From positions 53,485,254 through 53,549,253 of the forward strand of contig NC_064828.1 in the NCBI RefSeq assembly GCF_024166365.1: DNA of 64,000 nucleotides, in the 5' to 3' direction. The DNA comes from Elephas maximus indicus. Its lineage: Eukaryota; Chordata; Mammalia; Proboscidea; Elephantidae. Every line of letters begins with the position of its first letter. Positions within the stretch are counted from its first letter, which is position 1. The notes under the pieces were generated by a model. The model ran no database searches. It was given only the letters and a program-made list of their open reading frames with translations, and had not been told where the DNA came from. Of this stretch, positions 12,282 to 24,291 are shown one piece after another. A program made the position numbers and the translations under genes.

Positions 12282-13356
12282 ATAATACATCTAATTTGAT
12301 CTCATTGTGAACTCCCTTTTTCTTGTTTAACCACACATTCAGGAACTGTATAGTTTGACCCTACTTACAGATTAATATTTCAGTTTAATTGCATAGTACA
12401 CATTCATAAGTATTTAGCAACTGATCAATCAATAAAATGGAAACAATCCATATATTAAAGTAGAATCCTACTTAAATTTTTTCCAAGAGCATTTTATCTG
12501 TAAAAACTACAAATAGACATGTTCTATGCTTAAAGATGTCTTATTGCAGATAAACGAATATACTTCTATGTTTCTCAGCTAGGAAAATTTCAGAAAGATA
12601 TCATGTGAGGTTGAATTATTCCAAATTTTGTTGGAATAAACAACCTGCAAAAGCTTCTGTAAATGTGTAGTCACAAGACAGCCATCTGGCTCCATGTAAT
12701 TATACCCATCTTTCATCCAGTTCTGAATACTAAATGCAAAATTGGGTCCAGGAATATCATACAGATTTGTGACATACCCTTGGGGACTGTCAAGCCATAA
12801 ACCAATTAAAGGATTTTATTCATATGGGTGTGTTCCTGTCTTCATTTATAGTGCACATCCAGAGTACAGGTTTAGAGTGTTGAATGAGTCACTGCTAGTA
12901 TGAATTATTTCTAGAGAAGTATTTCACAGCAACATGAAACAGGAATTAAGACATAATACGGCTGTAGGACAAAAAGCAGAATCTGCTCAGTGTTTTTCAT
13001 ACAGAATGTTTAAAGCAAGTTGATAAATGCTTTGTAAGTGTAGCAAAATAATTGTAGCCATTTATTGTACACGATCACTAACTTCTGCAAGTTCGCTCTT
13101 AAGAGATCATGTTTACTGTTAGCATATTATGGCCAAACATGCATTTATTAGTTTATATTTTGTCTAGGTTACTTTTGTTTAGAATAGCACATCTTTGGCA
13201 TAGGAACAGAAACTACTAGGGAAGTTTTAACCCTAATACGGTAACATTATGATCATAAATATTTAATTATAGATAACACATTCAGTCCTTACATGAAAGC
13301 AGTCAATTGTTCCATTTCATACCCCTGCTACATGCATGACCACTCATTTGTTTTCA
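12282..13356. other. Unassigned DNA
   Basis: I recognise no gene or repeat here. Base composition is even and AT-rich, and no open frame has a family motif. Confidence 0.4.
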
Positions 13357-13524
13357 CCCAAACCAAAAAACCCATTGCCATCGAATCGCTTCTGACTTAC
13401 AGCGACCCTATAGGACAGAGTAGAACTGCCCCCATAGAGTTTCCAAGGAGCGCCTGGTGGATTCAAACTGCCAGCCTTTTGGTTAACAGCTATAGCTCTT
13501 AACCACTACACCACCAGGGTTTCC
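13357..13524 (-). mobile_element. AfroSINE, short form
   Basis: The antisense copy runs from AAACCAAAAAACCCATTGCC to ACACCACCAGGGTTTCCC. It is of the GGAAACCCTGG-headed short class, without the internal ~40-nt segment. Confidence 0.9.
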
Positions 13525-15318
13525 CACGTTCTGTTTTATATCACGGATTCCAGTTTGATGTCCTGTTCATGTGTTATTAATTGTATAGCCAAATCCTATT
13601 ACAAGAATAGTGGGTGTCTTAAAAACAGACTTTCACTAACAACTCCTACCTGGTGGCAAATATAAGATCATCTTTCATAATTCTTGTTTCTTATAATAAA
13701 AATATGGTTAGCAAATTTGCACTACTAACCTGGCCAAAAAAATTCTCTTCAGGCTATGTCATCCTTATTTATTTTCTTAGCAGTTGTCATAGTTGAAAAT
13801 TTAATATTAAGTAATTTCCTGTAAATGTATCCTTAGTGAATAATTTGAAATGTATACAAAGATACGTAAATAAACGTATTCATATACAATATCACCCTTT
13901 CACATACGTAAATATTATGTAGATAAATTAAAACCAACTTAAATGCCCAATAATGTCTGATGCATTGAATGGATAATGAGGATCTATAAAAATCAACACA
14001 CTATATTTATTTGTATTGTAAAATAACATCAAGGAAAAAACACACAACAAGAAGTATGCACGGAATGCTGTAATTTCTACTACATATATTAATATACACA
14101 GATGCAGGTATAATTTTTTATTCAAGAACATATGTACAAATATATATATGCGCAGGATACATTGTATAAAAAATGGAAACCAGGGTAAAAGTGTTTCAAG
14201 CACTGAGTTACAAAAAATAAAATACATGCATCAAACGCTTTATTTAATATTCTAATATGAATTAACAACTGTCCCAAAGAGATCTATATGAATTGTTTCC
14301 CAGACAAATCCTAACGGTGAGTCATTTTCTGCAAATCAGAACTGGCATTTTGTTATTATACCAAAATAGTACAGAGTGAAGAGCAGGCATAGACGAAGAG
14401 GAAAAGACGAGGATGAAGAGAAGGGGAAATGGGAGACAGGGTAAAGTAGAAGCAGAAACAAGGAGGCAGAAGGAAAAAGGAATGAAAAACCACGAGTGAG
14501 AAAGATAATGTGTGATCTACTCCCTCCTCCCAAAGCACATTCTGAGCAAGTTTTGAGTTTTGTGGTGGATTCTTGGCTGGCGGCTTTTCTCCAGCCTGGT
14601 ATTAGCCTAAAGTAACTGTAGGAGGCAGCAAAGCCCTAGCTGAGATGGGGAGATTTAAGAAAATCCTTATGAGAAATAAAGTCCATTTGGTTATACTTTT
14701 GAGGTTTTCCGATGTAGAATATACAAGTCCCTTCCAACTTTATTCCGCTTATAATGAGAAGGGAAGATCACTAACCTTTTCTTTTCTGAAATACAAATGT
14801 TCAGGGATTAAAAGAAACTACACATATTTGTGTATAGAAGATCAGGCTCTTCGGAAAGGAGGAAAAGTGGTGGCTGAGAAGACTGGAAAAGCACAAGGTG
14901 TCAGCTGTTGACTGGGTGATGACTGGGGGTTATTAATGGTAAACAAAGGCAGGTACTAGGGTGGCCAGAAAGAGGAAATGTGGCGGAATGCTTAATGCAT
15001 GCTTTGAGGAATTTCGCTGGTGAAATACTCATGCTAAAAATCTGAGCATCCTTGCTCAAGGTTGAAAAATATTACGTGTAATATTGACATCGAAACCTTT
15101 GATATCAGAATACTATTAGTTGATTAAAAATAGCATTACATGACCCACATTTTTCTCCTCTATTAAATTTAAAATTTTGTTATAATTACACATGCAATTC
15201 TCTATTCTTTTCTAATACACATTAAATAAGCTAAATACCTTCAATATGACAATGGCAAACTAGGTTACTATAACCTACTCACCTACAGAAGACAAAAATT
15301 ATTAGAAAAAATATTGTT
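13525..15318. other. Unassigned DNA with a purine-rich patch
   Basis: No gene or named repeat is seen. Bases ~14375-14500 are strongly purine-biased on the plus strand (GAAGAGGAAAAGACGAGGA-like), which leaves the opposite strand open in two frames by composition alone. Confidence 0.4.
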
Positions 15319-15465
15319 AAATCATTCATTCAACAAATATTGATTAAGGTCTTATATTCCAAGCACTGATATAGATAAATGGATTACAAACCAAAGATTC
15401 CTGTCCTTCTGGTCTTTACATTCTAGCAGGCAAAAACAGACAATATTCAACAAATAAATACTTTT
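15319..15465 (+). repeat. Old interspersed repeat relic
   Basis: It contains TCATTCATTCAACAAATATTGAT followed by a tract-like series ending in TCTTTACATTCTAGCAGG. This phrase order is very common in mammalian ancient LINE/SINE relics. I cannot assign the family with certainty. Confidence 0.4.
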
Positions 15466-15589
15466 TTTAGCATTTTAGAAAGGTGGAAAGTATCATGGAC
15501 AAAAGTAAAAGTTGAGCAGTATAGAAAAACCTAGAGTACTAGAAATATAACATGGTCTGTCATTTCAAATAAATTGGCCGGGGTATTCT

Positions 15590-16425
15590 TTGTCGTAGGA
15601 GATAAGGTACAGCAATTTGTCTTTTAATTTGGAGGGGATATGCCCCAATGCCCCTGACCACTCGGCCAATAAAAAACCACAGAAATGGCAGGTTCCTGAA
15701 TCCTCATAGAGTTACTTTCTCATCTCTGTGGTGCTTGTATTTAACCAAGGCCTCCAATGTACTAGCCACTTCTTGCTTGTCCTGTCTAATCAGCATGATG
15801 TTATTGATATAATGCTCTATGTGATTTCAGCTGATCCACATTTCTTCAAACTCTCTCAGGACAGAGAGCAAGAGATACAACGTACCTCCAAGGAAAAAAA
15901 AATCAATGAGTATCCTTAACACAAACACAAGCTGTTTTGATACTCTTTTCTGATGGGAATGAAAAAGGATAAATTCCCAAATAAATGACCACATACCGTG
16001 CATGTATGGCAGTATTAATCCATGCTCTAGCAAGATAGCAAATCCAAAATAGCATCTGTGACTGGGGTACTACTTGGTAGTCTGTGAGAGTTTTCAGTCA
16101 TTATCCAGGATCTATCCAGTTTCTGCAGGGACCAGGATAATGATGTCAAGACGACGTAAGTAGGTCCTCCATCTCTACGTCCTTTAACTTATTAATGGTG
16201 GCTGTAATTACTGTCATCCACCTCCAGGAAAAAAATGTTACTTTTTCTGATTTGTCATTTTGCCTAGTGGGGATGGATAAGTAGTTTCAGAAGTTGTGCC
16301 AGATTCAATGTGGAAGAACATAGATATTTCCTCTGAGTGGGAGGGATATACAGCACAATGTAACAAGACCATGCGGCATGGGAGACCTTGTACTGGCCAT
16401 CAGGAATTGCATACTCTACCAGAAT
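15590..16425 (-). pseudogene. ERVL-type pol (reverse transcriptase) relic
   Basis: Read on the minus strand, this is a decayed retroviral pol segment of the ERVL type. Around 15820-15740 it encodes HYINNIMLIRQDKQEVASTLEALV, the RT active-site block, in which the usual two catalytic aspartates after Y-x are replaced by N-N. Upstream on the same strand (about 16200-16030) phrases resembling the RT N-terminal region occur in shifted frames (INKLKDVE..., then a W-x-MT...LLS series). Downstream (~15680-15600) a KxKLLxL-like end is visible. Several frameshifts and stops break it. Conservation of the RT block order supports the call; no flanking LTR of the same element was identified. Confidence 0.6.
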
Positions 16426-16444
16426 AACTGAAAAAAAAAAAAAA

Positions 16445-17120
16445 TGGAGACACCAGGTGAATGGTATGTAAAGATTTAGGTTTATTTTTTATCTTTTCTT
16501 TAGGCAAAAAGTTCACATGGAGTTCAGAAATTGGCTGTGTGGAGATAGAGTTTTTAGGGTTATTATTCCAAAGGGCACTACAAGAAATCACCTTGGTAAG
16601 AGTTAATGGTAGCTTTAGGGTGAAAAAAAAATTTTTTTTTTTTTAGGGTGGGGTAGTGATAGTAAAGTTGAAACTAATTGGATTAGAGGAACATTTAGTA
16701 GATAAAATTGAATTTAGGAAAAAATTGGATAAAGTAGATACAAGTAGAGTAGATATCAATGGTAACACCTAGATTTCTGGCAGTGCAATAAGATGAGTGA
16801 TGCTGCTATTTAAGCAAGAAAAAACAGAAGTTTAACTTTGTAAATATCAAATTTGTGGTGATTCGTGATAATCCAACAGAGGACTGGATAGTCAAGTCTG
16901 TATCTGAGAACAGAGGTTAAGATTGGAGATTTAAATAGGTTAGGCAGCTGAGGGTGTTTGAGGCTGTGGTGACATGGTATTACCTAGGGAGAGTATCGAA
17001 TGTGAATAGGAGGGCTTCCAGGGAAGAATCAAATTAGTACACTAAAACCTGTGAAAGCCAGAATCTGTGTAAGGTAGAAGGAAACCTGTCGGAGATGGAA
17101 AGCTCAAATATTTTCCACTA
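16445..17120. other. Unassigned DNA, possible old repeat
   Basis: Bases 16770-17000 contain phrases reminiscent of the relic at 3770-4120 (a mobile-element-like GAGATTTAAATAGG region), but the family is not identified. A-runs lie at 16431-16444 and ~16621-16645. No gene is seen. Confidence 0.35.
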
Positions 17121-17121
17121 T

Positions 17122-17277
17122 GGAAACCCTTGTGGCTTAGTGAGTAAGAGCTATAGCTACTCACCAAAAGATCAGTCCTTCAAATCCACCAAGCGCTTCT
17201 TAGAAACCCTATGGGGCAGTTCTACTCTGTCCTATAGGGTCGCAATGAGTCAGAATCGACTCAACAGTAACAAGTTT
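17122..17277 (+). mobile_element. AfroSINE, short form
   Basis: The copy runs from GGAAACCCTTGTGGCTTAG through CTCTGTCCTATAGGGTCGC to GAATCGACTCAACAGTAAC. It lacks the long-form insert. Confidence 0.9.
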
Positions 17278-17543
17278 AAAAGAGAGTGATAGAAAAGTGG
17301 TAAGCTACACCTTGTCAAAAATGGAAAACTTGCAAGACCAGGAAAAACAAGGCAGTCCCTTCGAGTTCCGGCTACCACAGGTTTCACTGTAATTTAATAT
17401 TAATTATCTGATTGAGGAGAATAAACCTGCTAGGAGACTGATAATGAGTGCAAACAGGTAGGCAGAGAGATTTCGATTTGTTTTCCACAGAACACAGTTG
17501 ACTCATATCAGTTTTAACATTATACTAACTATAATATAATTAA

Positions 17544-17752
17544 GGAGCCCTGGTACAGTGGTTAAGCACTTGGCTGCTAACCAAAAGGTCAGCTGTTCTA
17601 ACCTTCTAGAAGCTCTTCAGGAGAAAGATACAGCAGTCTGCTTCTGTAAAGATTACAGCTTTGGAAGCCCTATGGGGCAATTCTACTCTGTCCTATAGGG
17701 TCACCTTAAGTCAGAATTAACTTGATGGCAATGGTTTGGGTTTGTTTTTTTT
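17544..17752 (+). mobile_element. AfroSINE, long form
   Basis: The copy runs from GGAGCCCTGGTACAGTGG through the insert GAGAAAGATACAGCAGTCTGC to GGTTTGGGTTTGTTTTTT. A small deletion affects the A box region. Confidence 0.9.
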
Positions 17753-17906
17753 GTAATAAAATTATTGAAATGAACCAATTAAGATTAACGGTTAAGAAAA
17801 AATAATGTATATATAATTTAATGATTCTGAAATCAGTAAACAAATACTTCTGGACATTACTTTAGGAATGAAATAAAAGAACATCAGTGTTGGACTATTT
17901 ATGTTC

Positions 17907-18422
17907 TGTCTTAGTCATCTAGTGCTGCTGTAATAGAGGTACCACAAGTGGATGGCTTTAACAAACAGAAGTTTATTCTCTCACAGTCTAGTAGGCTGGA
18001 AGTCCAAATCTGGGGTGTCAGCTCCAGGGGAAGGCTGTCTGCCTCTGTTGGCTCTGGAGGAAGGTCCTTGTCATCAATCTTCCCCTGGACTAGGAGCTTC
18101 TCTGAGTAGGAGCCCCAGGTCCAAAGGATGCGCTCTGCTCCCAGCACTGCTTTCTTGGTGGTATGAGGTCCTCATGTCTCTGCGTTCACTTCTTTCTTTT
18201 ATATCTCAAAAGAGATTGACTTAGGACAAAGTCTAGTGTTGTAGATCTCATCAATATAACTGCTGCTAATCCATCTCATTAACATCATAGTGACAGGGTT
18301 TACAACACATAGGGAAATTACATCAGATGACAAAATGGTGGACAATCACACAATAACTGAGAATCATGGCCTAGCCAAATTGATACACAGATTTTTTGGA
18401 GGACACAATTCACTCCATGATA
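17907..18422 (-). mobile_element. MaLR-type solo LTR
   Basis: This is the most complete member of the MaLR-type LTR group in the window (516 bp). It is antisense, with TGTCTTAGTCATCTAG at the left and ACACAATTCACTCCATGATA at the right. On the minus strand it has a TATAAAAGA box-like segment (~18200) and an AATAAA-like signal near the left end (TTTATTCTCTC region). It has no adjoining internal sequence. Confidence 0.75.
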
Positions 18423-18602
18423 GAGTCTCTAAAGTATTATTGGAAAAAAAAAAAAAATGCTAGACTTCCTTCCACATTTTTAAACCCTGAAACATAGCTT
18501 AAGCAGAAGTTAAGTAACAGCTAGGGAAATCTAAACTGTCCTCCATATTTGAAGTATGAAAACCTCTAAATGAGGTTCTGGAGAACTTGTAGTAACCAGT
18601 TA

Positions 18603-18774
18603 CCATGGAGCAATCCCATGTATGTCAGAATAGATTTGTGGTCTTTAGGGCTTTCAGTGGCTTATTTTTCAGTGGCAGATCACCAGGCCTTTCTTCAAGG
18701 TGCCTCTGGATGGACTTGAACCTCCAACCTTTTCGTTTAGCAGCTGAGCACATTAAATATTTTCATCACCCATG
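18603..18774 (-). mobile_element. AfroSINE, third subfamily
   Basis: The antisense copy has the diagnostic series CTTTCAGTGGCTTATTTTTCAG, AGATCACCAGGCCTTTCTTC, AAGGTGCCTCTGGATGGAC, then AACCTCCAACC. This interior differs from both the long and short forms but matches the plus-strand copy at 21312-21468. Confidence 0.75.
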
Positions 18775-18778
18775 GATT

Positions 18779-18970
18779 ATACCCATTGTCCTCTGGTCAA
18801 TTCCAACTCATAGGGACCCTATAGGGTAGAATTGCCCATAGGGTTTCCAAGGCCATAATCTTTATGGAAGCAGGTTGTCACATCTTTCTTCTGTGGGGTA
18901 GCTGATGGATTCGAACAGCTGACCTCTCAGTAAGCAGCGGAGCTTTTAACCACTGCACCACCAGGGCTCC
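18779..18970 (-). mobile_element. AfroSINE, long form
   Basis: The antisense copy runs from CCCATTGTCCTCTGGTC to CACTGCACCACCAGGGCTCC. The long insert is present (ATAATCTTTATGGAAGCAGG). It lies directly after a SINE of another subfamily in the same orientation. Confidence 0.9.
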
Positions 18971-19250
18971 TTTCAGGGACTATAGAAGAATCTTATTTCT
19001 GGTAATGCTATTTTGATATCTTTGGGAAACTGGTGGTAAAGCACATTTTTAAAATTTTAAGCAGAAATTTTTTTCCAAAAGCTAGGATTTTGATGGATTA
19101 TTTAAAGAATAAGCTGAAGTATCATAAACAATGTTTTTTGGAGGATCTTTTCACAAAACTTACTTAAGTAATAATTTTTATGAAAATCCAAGTAATTTCT
19201 TATTGATTGGGACAAAATCAGGTTCATTTAAATATATACATGTATATATA

Positions 19251-19416
19251 GGAAACCCTGGTGGCGTAGTGGTTAAGTGCTATGGCTGCTAACCCAAGGG
19301 TTGGCAGTTCAAATCCACCAGGAGCTCCTTGGAAACTCTATGGGGCAGTTCTACTCTGTCCTATAGGGTCGCTATGAGTCAGAATTGATTCGACGGCACT
19401 GCGTTTTTTGTTTTTT
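19251..19416 (+). mobile_element. AfroSINE, short form, with TSD
   Basis: GGAAACCCTGGTGGCGTAGTGG begins the copy and ACGGCACTGCGTTTTTTG ends it. It is flanked by CATGTATATA (left) and CATGTATACATA (right), a plausible target-site duplication. The sequence is close to the apparent consensus, so it is a relatively young copy. Confidence 0.93.
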
Positions 19417-20167
19417 CATGTATACATAATAAGAAATTATTGATATTAGTGTAGGTTTGCTCAGTTTCCTAAACTGTAGTTTTAGGCTTATACCTTATTT
19501 TCAGTCATTGTGTCATCAATTTTAACTACTCATATCTCTGTATAATCAAGTGATCCAGACCAACTGAAGGAGAAATGTAATTTTTATTTTAATAACACTA
19601 GTCCTATAATACCATGGAAAGCTTCAATGAATAGTTTAGTATTTACCTTAAAGCAAGATGGATGGTTTCACTTTACAACCTTTTTCAAAAAAGTTACACT
19701 AGTCGAATGAATACTTGGAAAGAGTAAAAACATGTGAAGGAGCTTTGTATTAGAAATAGGGGGAGCTAAAGAAATGGATTCATATTTGGTTTCATTTAAC
19801 ACGAAGAGATTTTAGGTGATTATAACAAACAAACAAAAAGAAACATCTGAGTTTTTAATTAAAGCTGAATTTTTTAGGCTTTCAAGAGTCTATAATGCTT
19901 ATTAATTCTATTGCTCATTATTGGTGGTGTGCAAAGAAAACAGAACCCAGGGCTAGGCGGCCTGGATTCTGCGTTTGGTTTTGTGGTCTTTGGAAGATCA
20001 GGTCCAAACAGCCAACCACCTAAGAAGAATTCGACAGGCTCTTCAGGGTGTCAAATCTGTGTCCAGCTTAATTTCTTTCAATCAGTCTCTCAAATTTTAC
20101 ACTATATTAATAATGAAATTTACACTGTTTGAACATTTATAATGTATTCCATGATTTCAAGCTCATC
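19417..20167. other. Unassigned DNA
   Basis: No gene and no confidently named repeat is seen. Confidence 0.35.
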
Positions 20168-20282
20168 TGATAAACTGTGAGATCCATGAGGGTAAGGACT
20201 GTCTTTATCCTGGTTAGCATGCTTTAACCAGCACCTAACAAACTTGGGACATAAATGACAGTGCATAGTTATTGAATGATAG
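20168..20282 (+). repeat. L2 LINE 3'-end relic
   Basis: AACTGTGAGATCCATGAGGG, AAGGACTGTCTTTATC, CAGCACCTAACA and GTTATTGAATGAT occur in the order typical of the mammalian L2 3' UTR. The relic is non-coding. Confidence 0.6.
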
Positions 20283-20460
20283 ATTTGATGCGTACTTATG
20301 GCCTATTATATTTCTCATGTCAGAGATTTCCAAAAATGTTGCAATTCTATTTTTGTACCCTATTCCTTACCTCTGAACTCTTCCCTATTTTCTTTATGTG
20401 CTTATTATGTGTTTTCATTTCTAAGCTTCGATATGTTTCCTGATTCGCCTAGCCTCGGCT

Positions 20461-20960
20461 ATGTGGTTTTTAGTTGCAAGTGGCAGAGTGCCAGATTAAA
20501 CTGGGTTAGGTAAAAAAACTTTTTTTTCTACTAATATAACCAAAAATCCAAGACCTGGTCTGCCTTAAAAACACATCTGGATCCAGTTTTTCAGTAATAT
20601 TACCAGGACCCAGCCTCTCTGTCCTGTTATTCTAATCTCTGTCTTCGTATAGTCTGGCTGTTCTCCTTAGCAGATCCCTCAGTATTAAGGACCCCAGCAG
20701 TTCCAGCTTAGTAGCTTAGTTGCCTTGCTTTTTTTTTTTTTTTCCTTTTGATCCATCCGGGGGGGAAAAAAAGATCTTTCCTTTCTGCTTGACTTTAACA
20801 CTATTCAAAGATTGTGTCTTATTGGCATGGCTTGACTTATACACTGTCACCAGAGGGATGGAATGTTCTAACTGGCATAATTTACATGTTAATTCCTGAG
20901 GTTGGAAGATAGGTGTGCTTATTTTTAAGCCCTGTAGACTAAGAGTGGTAAGTAGTTCCC
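20461..20960 (-). repeat. Old interspersed repeat, family uncertain
   Basis: TAGTTGCAAGTGGCAGAG, ATTAAACTGGGTTAGG, CACATCTGGATCCAG and ATTACCAGGACCCAGCCTC occur in the order I associate with an ancient mammalian interspersed repeat. The exact family, strand and right boundary are uncertain. Confidence 0.4.
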
Positions 20961-21311
20961 TAAACAAAGTAAAATATCATTACAAAAAGAACAGAAATTG
21001 ACCCCTAGCTAGCAAACTCAAGCAAATTATTTCCAGCACAGTACAGAGAGTTGATTTCTCATAGTGTCCTTGCACAATAATCTCTACATCTGCTATCCCA
21101 TTAAATTATACTTGCCTTACTAAGTAAGAGCAACACGATCCAAGTCAAACTTATTCATTATTGTTTCCCAAACCCACATCAAAGTGGCTGGTGTATAGAG
21201 TCTGTGAACTGAAGTTAAGGATTTGCTGAATGAAAATATGATTGACTGGCAAATCCCTCTTTTCAAGTTGCAATTTCCTCTTAAATTTTAATATAATAGT
21301 ATTATATTTAT
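20961..21311. other. Unassigned DNA
   Basis: Nothing recognisable is seen. No open frame has a motif. Confidence 0.35.
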
Positions 21312-21468
21312 GGGGTCCGTGGGTGGTGCAAATGGTTAGTATGCTCAGCTGCTAACCAAAACTTGGAGGTTTAAGTAGACCGAGAGGTACCTGAGAAGAA
21401 AGACCGAAAATCTACATCCAAAAAAAATCAGCCACTAGAAACCCTAAGAAGCACAGTTCTACTCTGAC
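21312..21468 (+). mobile_element. AfroSINE, third subfamily, 3'-truncated
   Basis: It begins with GGGGTCCGTGGGTGGTGCAAATGG, then CAGCTGCTAACCAAAACTTGG, and shows the subfamily-specific interior (AAAATCAGCCACTAGAAACCC, CACAGTTCTACTCTGAC). The tail is lost. It matches the minus-strand copy at 18603-18774. Confidence 0.8.
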
Positions 21469-23331
21469 AAACATTAACTAGAATAATTTTGCTAATAGTC
21501 TTAATTATCAAAGTTACTATGATCAATATACCAATACTAGTTGACTAATATATTTGGCGTAAGACTTACATAAATAAGTTAATACTTCTAATATTCTTAG
21601 AATGTCCCTGACCCATAGTAAGCACTCGATAAATGTTAGGATTTAGCTATTATATTAACTATTATAAGCCAAATGAAGCAATGTTGGAAGACTGCTGGAA
21701 CACTGCAATTTCACTAAGATCTAAAGTTCTATGAGTCCATGTTAGTAGTTTGATAATTGATCAATGCCGCTAAATTAAATGGCTTGAGTTTCCTTTTTGC
21801 TTTTAATGAAATTGGTTTCCAATGTTGTCTTCATAGCATTTCTCCAGAGAAAACAGCATGATGTTTTGCTCTAAATCCATGCAGGATAAATCACCCAGAG
21901 TCATTAGGATATGGTATTATGCACAAACAACTACACAGGAATTCTATCACAAATGATTAGTCAACCGTGAATTCAGCATCCAGCAGATGGACAGCTCCAA
22001 TGTACCACATAAATTACATGAGTTACAGCTGCAGGTCTGGAAAAAACAAAATGCTCTTGATGAACAGCTGCAGCTTTCTTAGGATTCTAGGCAAGGAATA
22101 CCAGTTACATTTTTTTTTTATTGCTATAGCACATGGAGTAGGAAGGACTGATTACCTTGAAGGAAGGTTGTATTAGAAAGCATTTATAGTTTGCTCTGTT
22201 AACTTTATATTTAAGGGCCTTTCCATATTTACATTTTGAGCACTTGCACCATATTATCTGGTGTGTATTTTATACGCCTATAACTCAAAATGAACAATGG
22301 TAAAATTGTTCAAGCTCTTAGCTAATGATAGAAAAATGTGCCTTACGTGGGTCTATAAAAAGACACAAATTAAAATGCTGAGATATTGGGATTTAAAAAG
22401 GTCAATTGCTTATACTTAGTAGCTGAATAAAACCAGTTTGCATGTTTATTTTTGATTATAGATTCTTTTTTATTTGATAGGCTATTTCAAGGACCTTTTT
22501 TTCACATACTCCACCTCAGTTAAGAAGGCGTCAAAGTTCTTTTCACTTCTGAGTGCTGAATTAGGTGAGAGCTAAAGAATAAGCAAATGTATATTAGAAT
22601 TCTGTTTAAAATTTATAGTACTGGGTTTAACATATGCTTTTTTTATGCTAATATTAAAATACCTACCTTGTGAAGAGAGGGATGCTTTCACCAAAAACAA
22701 CTTTACATGAAATCTATTTGGTTTATTTTTATAAGTGGTTCTAAGTTATTCTTTGAGGTTTCTAAAAGGAATTATTTTATTTATTCTGGCTGGTTATTCT
22801 ATTTATTTTTCCATAGATCCATCTGCATATGTAAGTCTTCTAATAACTACATTCTCATCTGTAAAACTTATTTAGGCTTGCAATGTTTGCTGTAGACCAT
22901 TCTTTCTTATATGAAATAATTTTGAAGCCTCCCAAGAGATAAGAAACGACACCTGGGTATTTATTTTATGAAGATGAAAACAATTTATACTATTTATTAG
23001 GCAGAGAGAAAATACTAAATGTATTTCTCCCAGGATATTGTTTAGTAAAACTTTATTAATTTGGACTGTAACAAATCCTATACATGACATAAAACTGCTT
23101 TGCAAAATTATAAGTATCAATCAAAAGTAAAACACTGCAATTTAAATGTCTTTAAATTTTTTCATGAGTCATATTTTAATACTTTGTCTTCTCTTTAATT
23201 ATTTTAAATTAGTGAGGTTTTTTTTAAGCCAAAATTTGAATATAGATTTGGCTAAGCATACATGCTGAATATATTCATATGTATATTAGTCACCTAAATA
23301 TCAAATATGTAGTGATATATAGGTATCAAAC

Positions 23332-23334
<3 letters not shown>
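21469..23334. other. Unassigned AT-rich DNA
   Basis: Bases ~21600-21640 have an L2/MIR-like end (AGTAAGCACTCGATAAATG). The rest shows no repeat I recognise and no coding motif. Bases 21780-22100 are balanced in composition and free of recognised repeats. Confidence 0.35.

Positions 23335-23335
<1 letters not shown>

Positions 23336-23364
<29 letters not shown>
23336..23364. repeat. (TA)n microsatellite
   Basis: About 14 uninterrupted TA units abut the left end of an antisense SINE. Confidence 0.95.
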
Positions 23365-23371
<7 letters not shown>

Positions 23372-23516
23372 CCCTTGAGTCGACTCTGACTCACAGTGAC
23401 CCTATATGATAGAGTAGCACTGCCCCATAGAGTTTCCAAGGAGCTCCTGGTGGATTTGAACTGCCAACCTTTTGCTTAGCTTCGTAGCTCTTAACCACTG
23501 CACCACCAGGGTTTCC
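23365..23516 (-). mobile_element. AfroSINE, short form
   Basis: The antisense copy runs from GTTGCCCTTGAGTCGACTC to GCACCACCAGGGTTTCC. It is next to a (TA)n tract. Confidence 0.92.
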
Positions 23517-23710
23517 AAATAAAGGTGTGTGTATATACATATATACACACTTTATAACAATCTTACATGTTGGACATACACAAATGAAAAAAGCAATGCT
23601 ATAACCCCTCAAGGAATTTATTAGGAAAATACATCAGATAATAAAATATGGCACAGAAAGAAAACTATTATACTAAGTGTATAGATAAAATATACCAAAA
23701 AAAAAAAAAA

Positions 23711-23874
23711 ACTAAATAAAACCTGTTGCAGGCGAGTTAACTCTGACTCATAGCAACCCTGTAGGACAGAGTAGAACTGTCCTGTAGGGTTTCTAAGGAG
23801 TGCCTGGTGGATTCAAACTGCCAACCTTCTGGTAAGCAGACGTGGCTTTTAACCACTATGCTACCAGGGTTTCC
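23711..23874 (-). mobile_element. AfroSINE, short form
   Basis: The antisense copy is preceded by an A-run at 23697-23710. It contains GACTCATAGCAACCCTGTAG and ends with TGCTACCAGGGTTTCC. Confidence 0.9.
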
Positions 23875-24226
23875 AGCTAAAATACGGGGGCACAGAAATA
23901 GAAGTCATCACCCTTACCTGGGAAGGCTCATATGAACATTTGGTCTGACAGGTGAGAAGAGCAGGACTGCATTAGTTTGGCTGGAAAAAAAGATACGCAA
24001 TCACAGAATTGCATCACAGGCTCATCAACCATCAATCATGTGATGAAGAATGATAGGAGGTGGATTTAAAAGTAGAAGTTGAGGCTTAAAAAATACACTG
24101 CTAATGATTTTACCAATGAAGTATTGGGAAGCCATCATCACATTATTTAACAAAGTGATCATTTATTCATTCAAGAATTCTTCAGTTGCCTAATATATGA
24201 CAGGAACTTTTTATTATCAAGAGGAA
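23875..24226. other. Unassigned DNA
   Basis: No gene, RNA or repeat is recognised. Confidence 0.35.
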
Positions 24227-24291
24227 ATATATATAATATATACACACACATATATATAGATAGCATTTTATATATGTACATATATATAGAT
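24227..24291. repeat. TA/CA-rich low-complexity tract
   Basis: ATATATA and ACACACA motifs alternate in a degenerate dinucleotide repeat. The tract continues as (TA)n at ~24468-24491, on the other side of the SINE at 24292. Confidence 0.85.

Noticed and set aside
13928..14538. Hydrophobic minus-strand open frames of 60-99 codons
   Set aside because: AT-rich and purine-asymmetric sequence explains them. No signal peptide plus domain pattern, no splice context and no repeat ORF match was seen.
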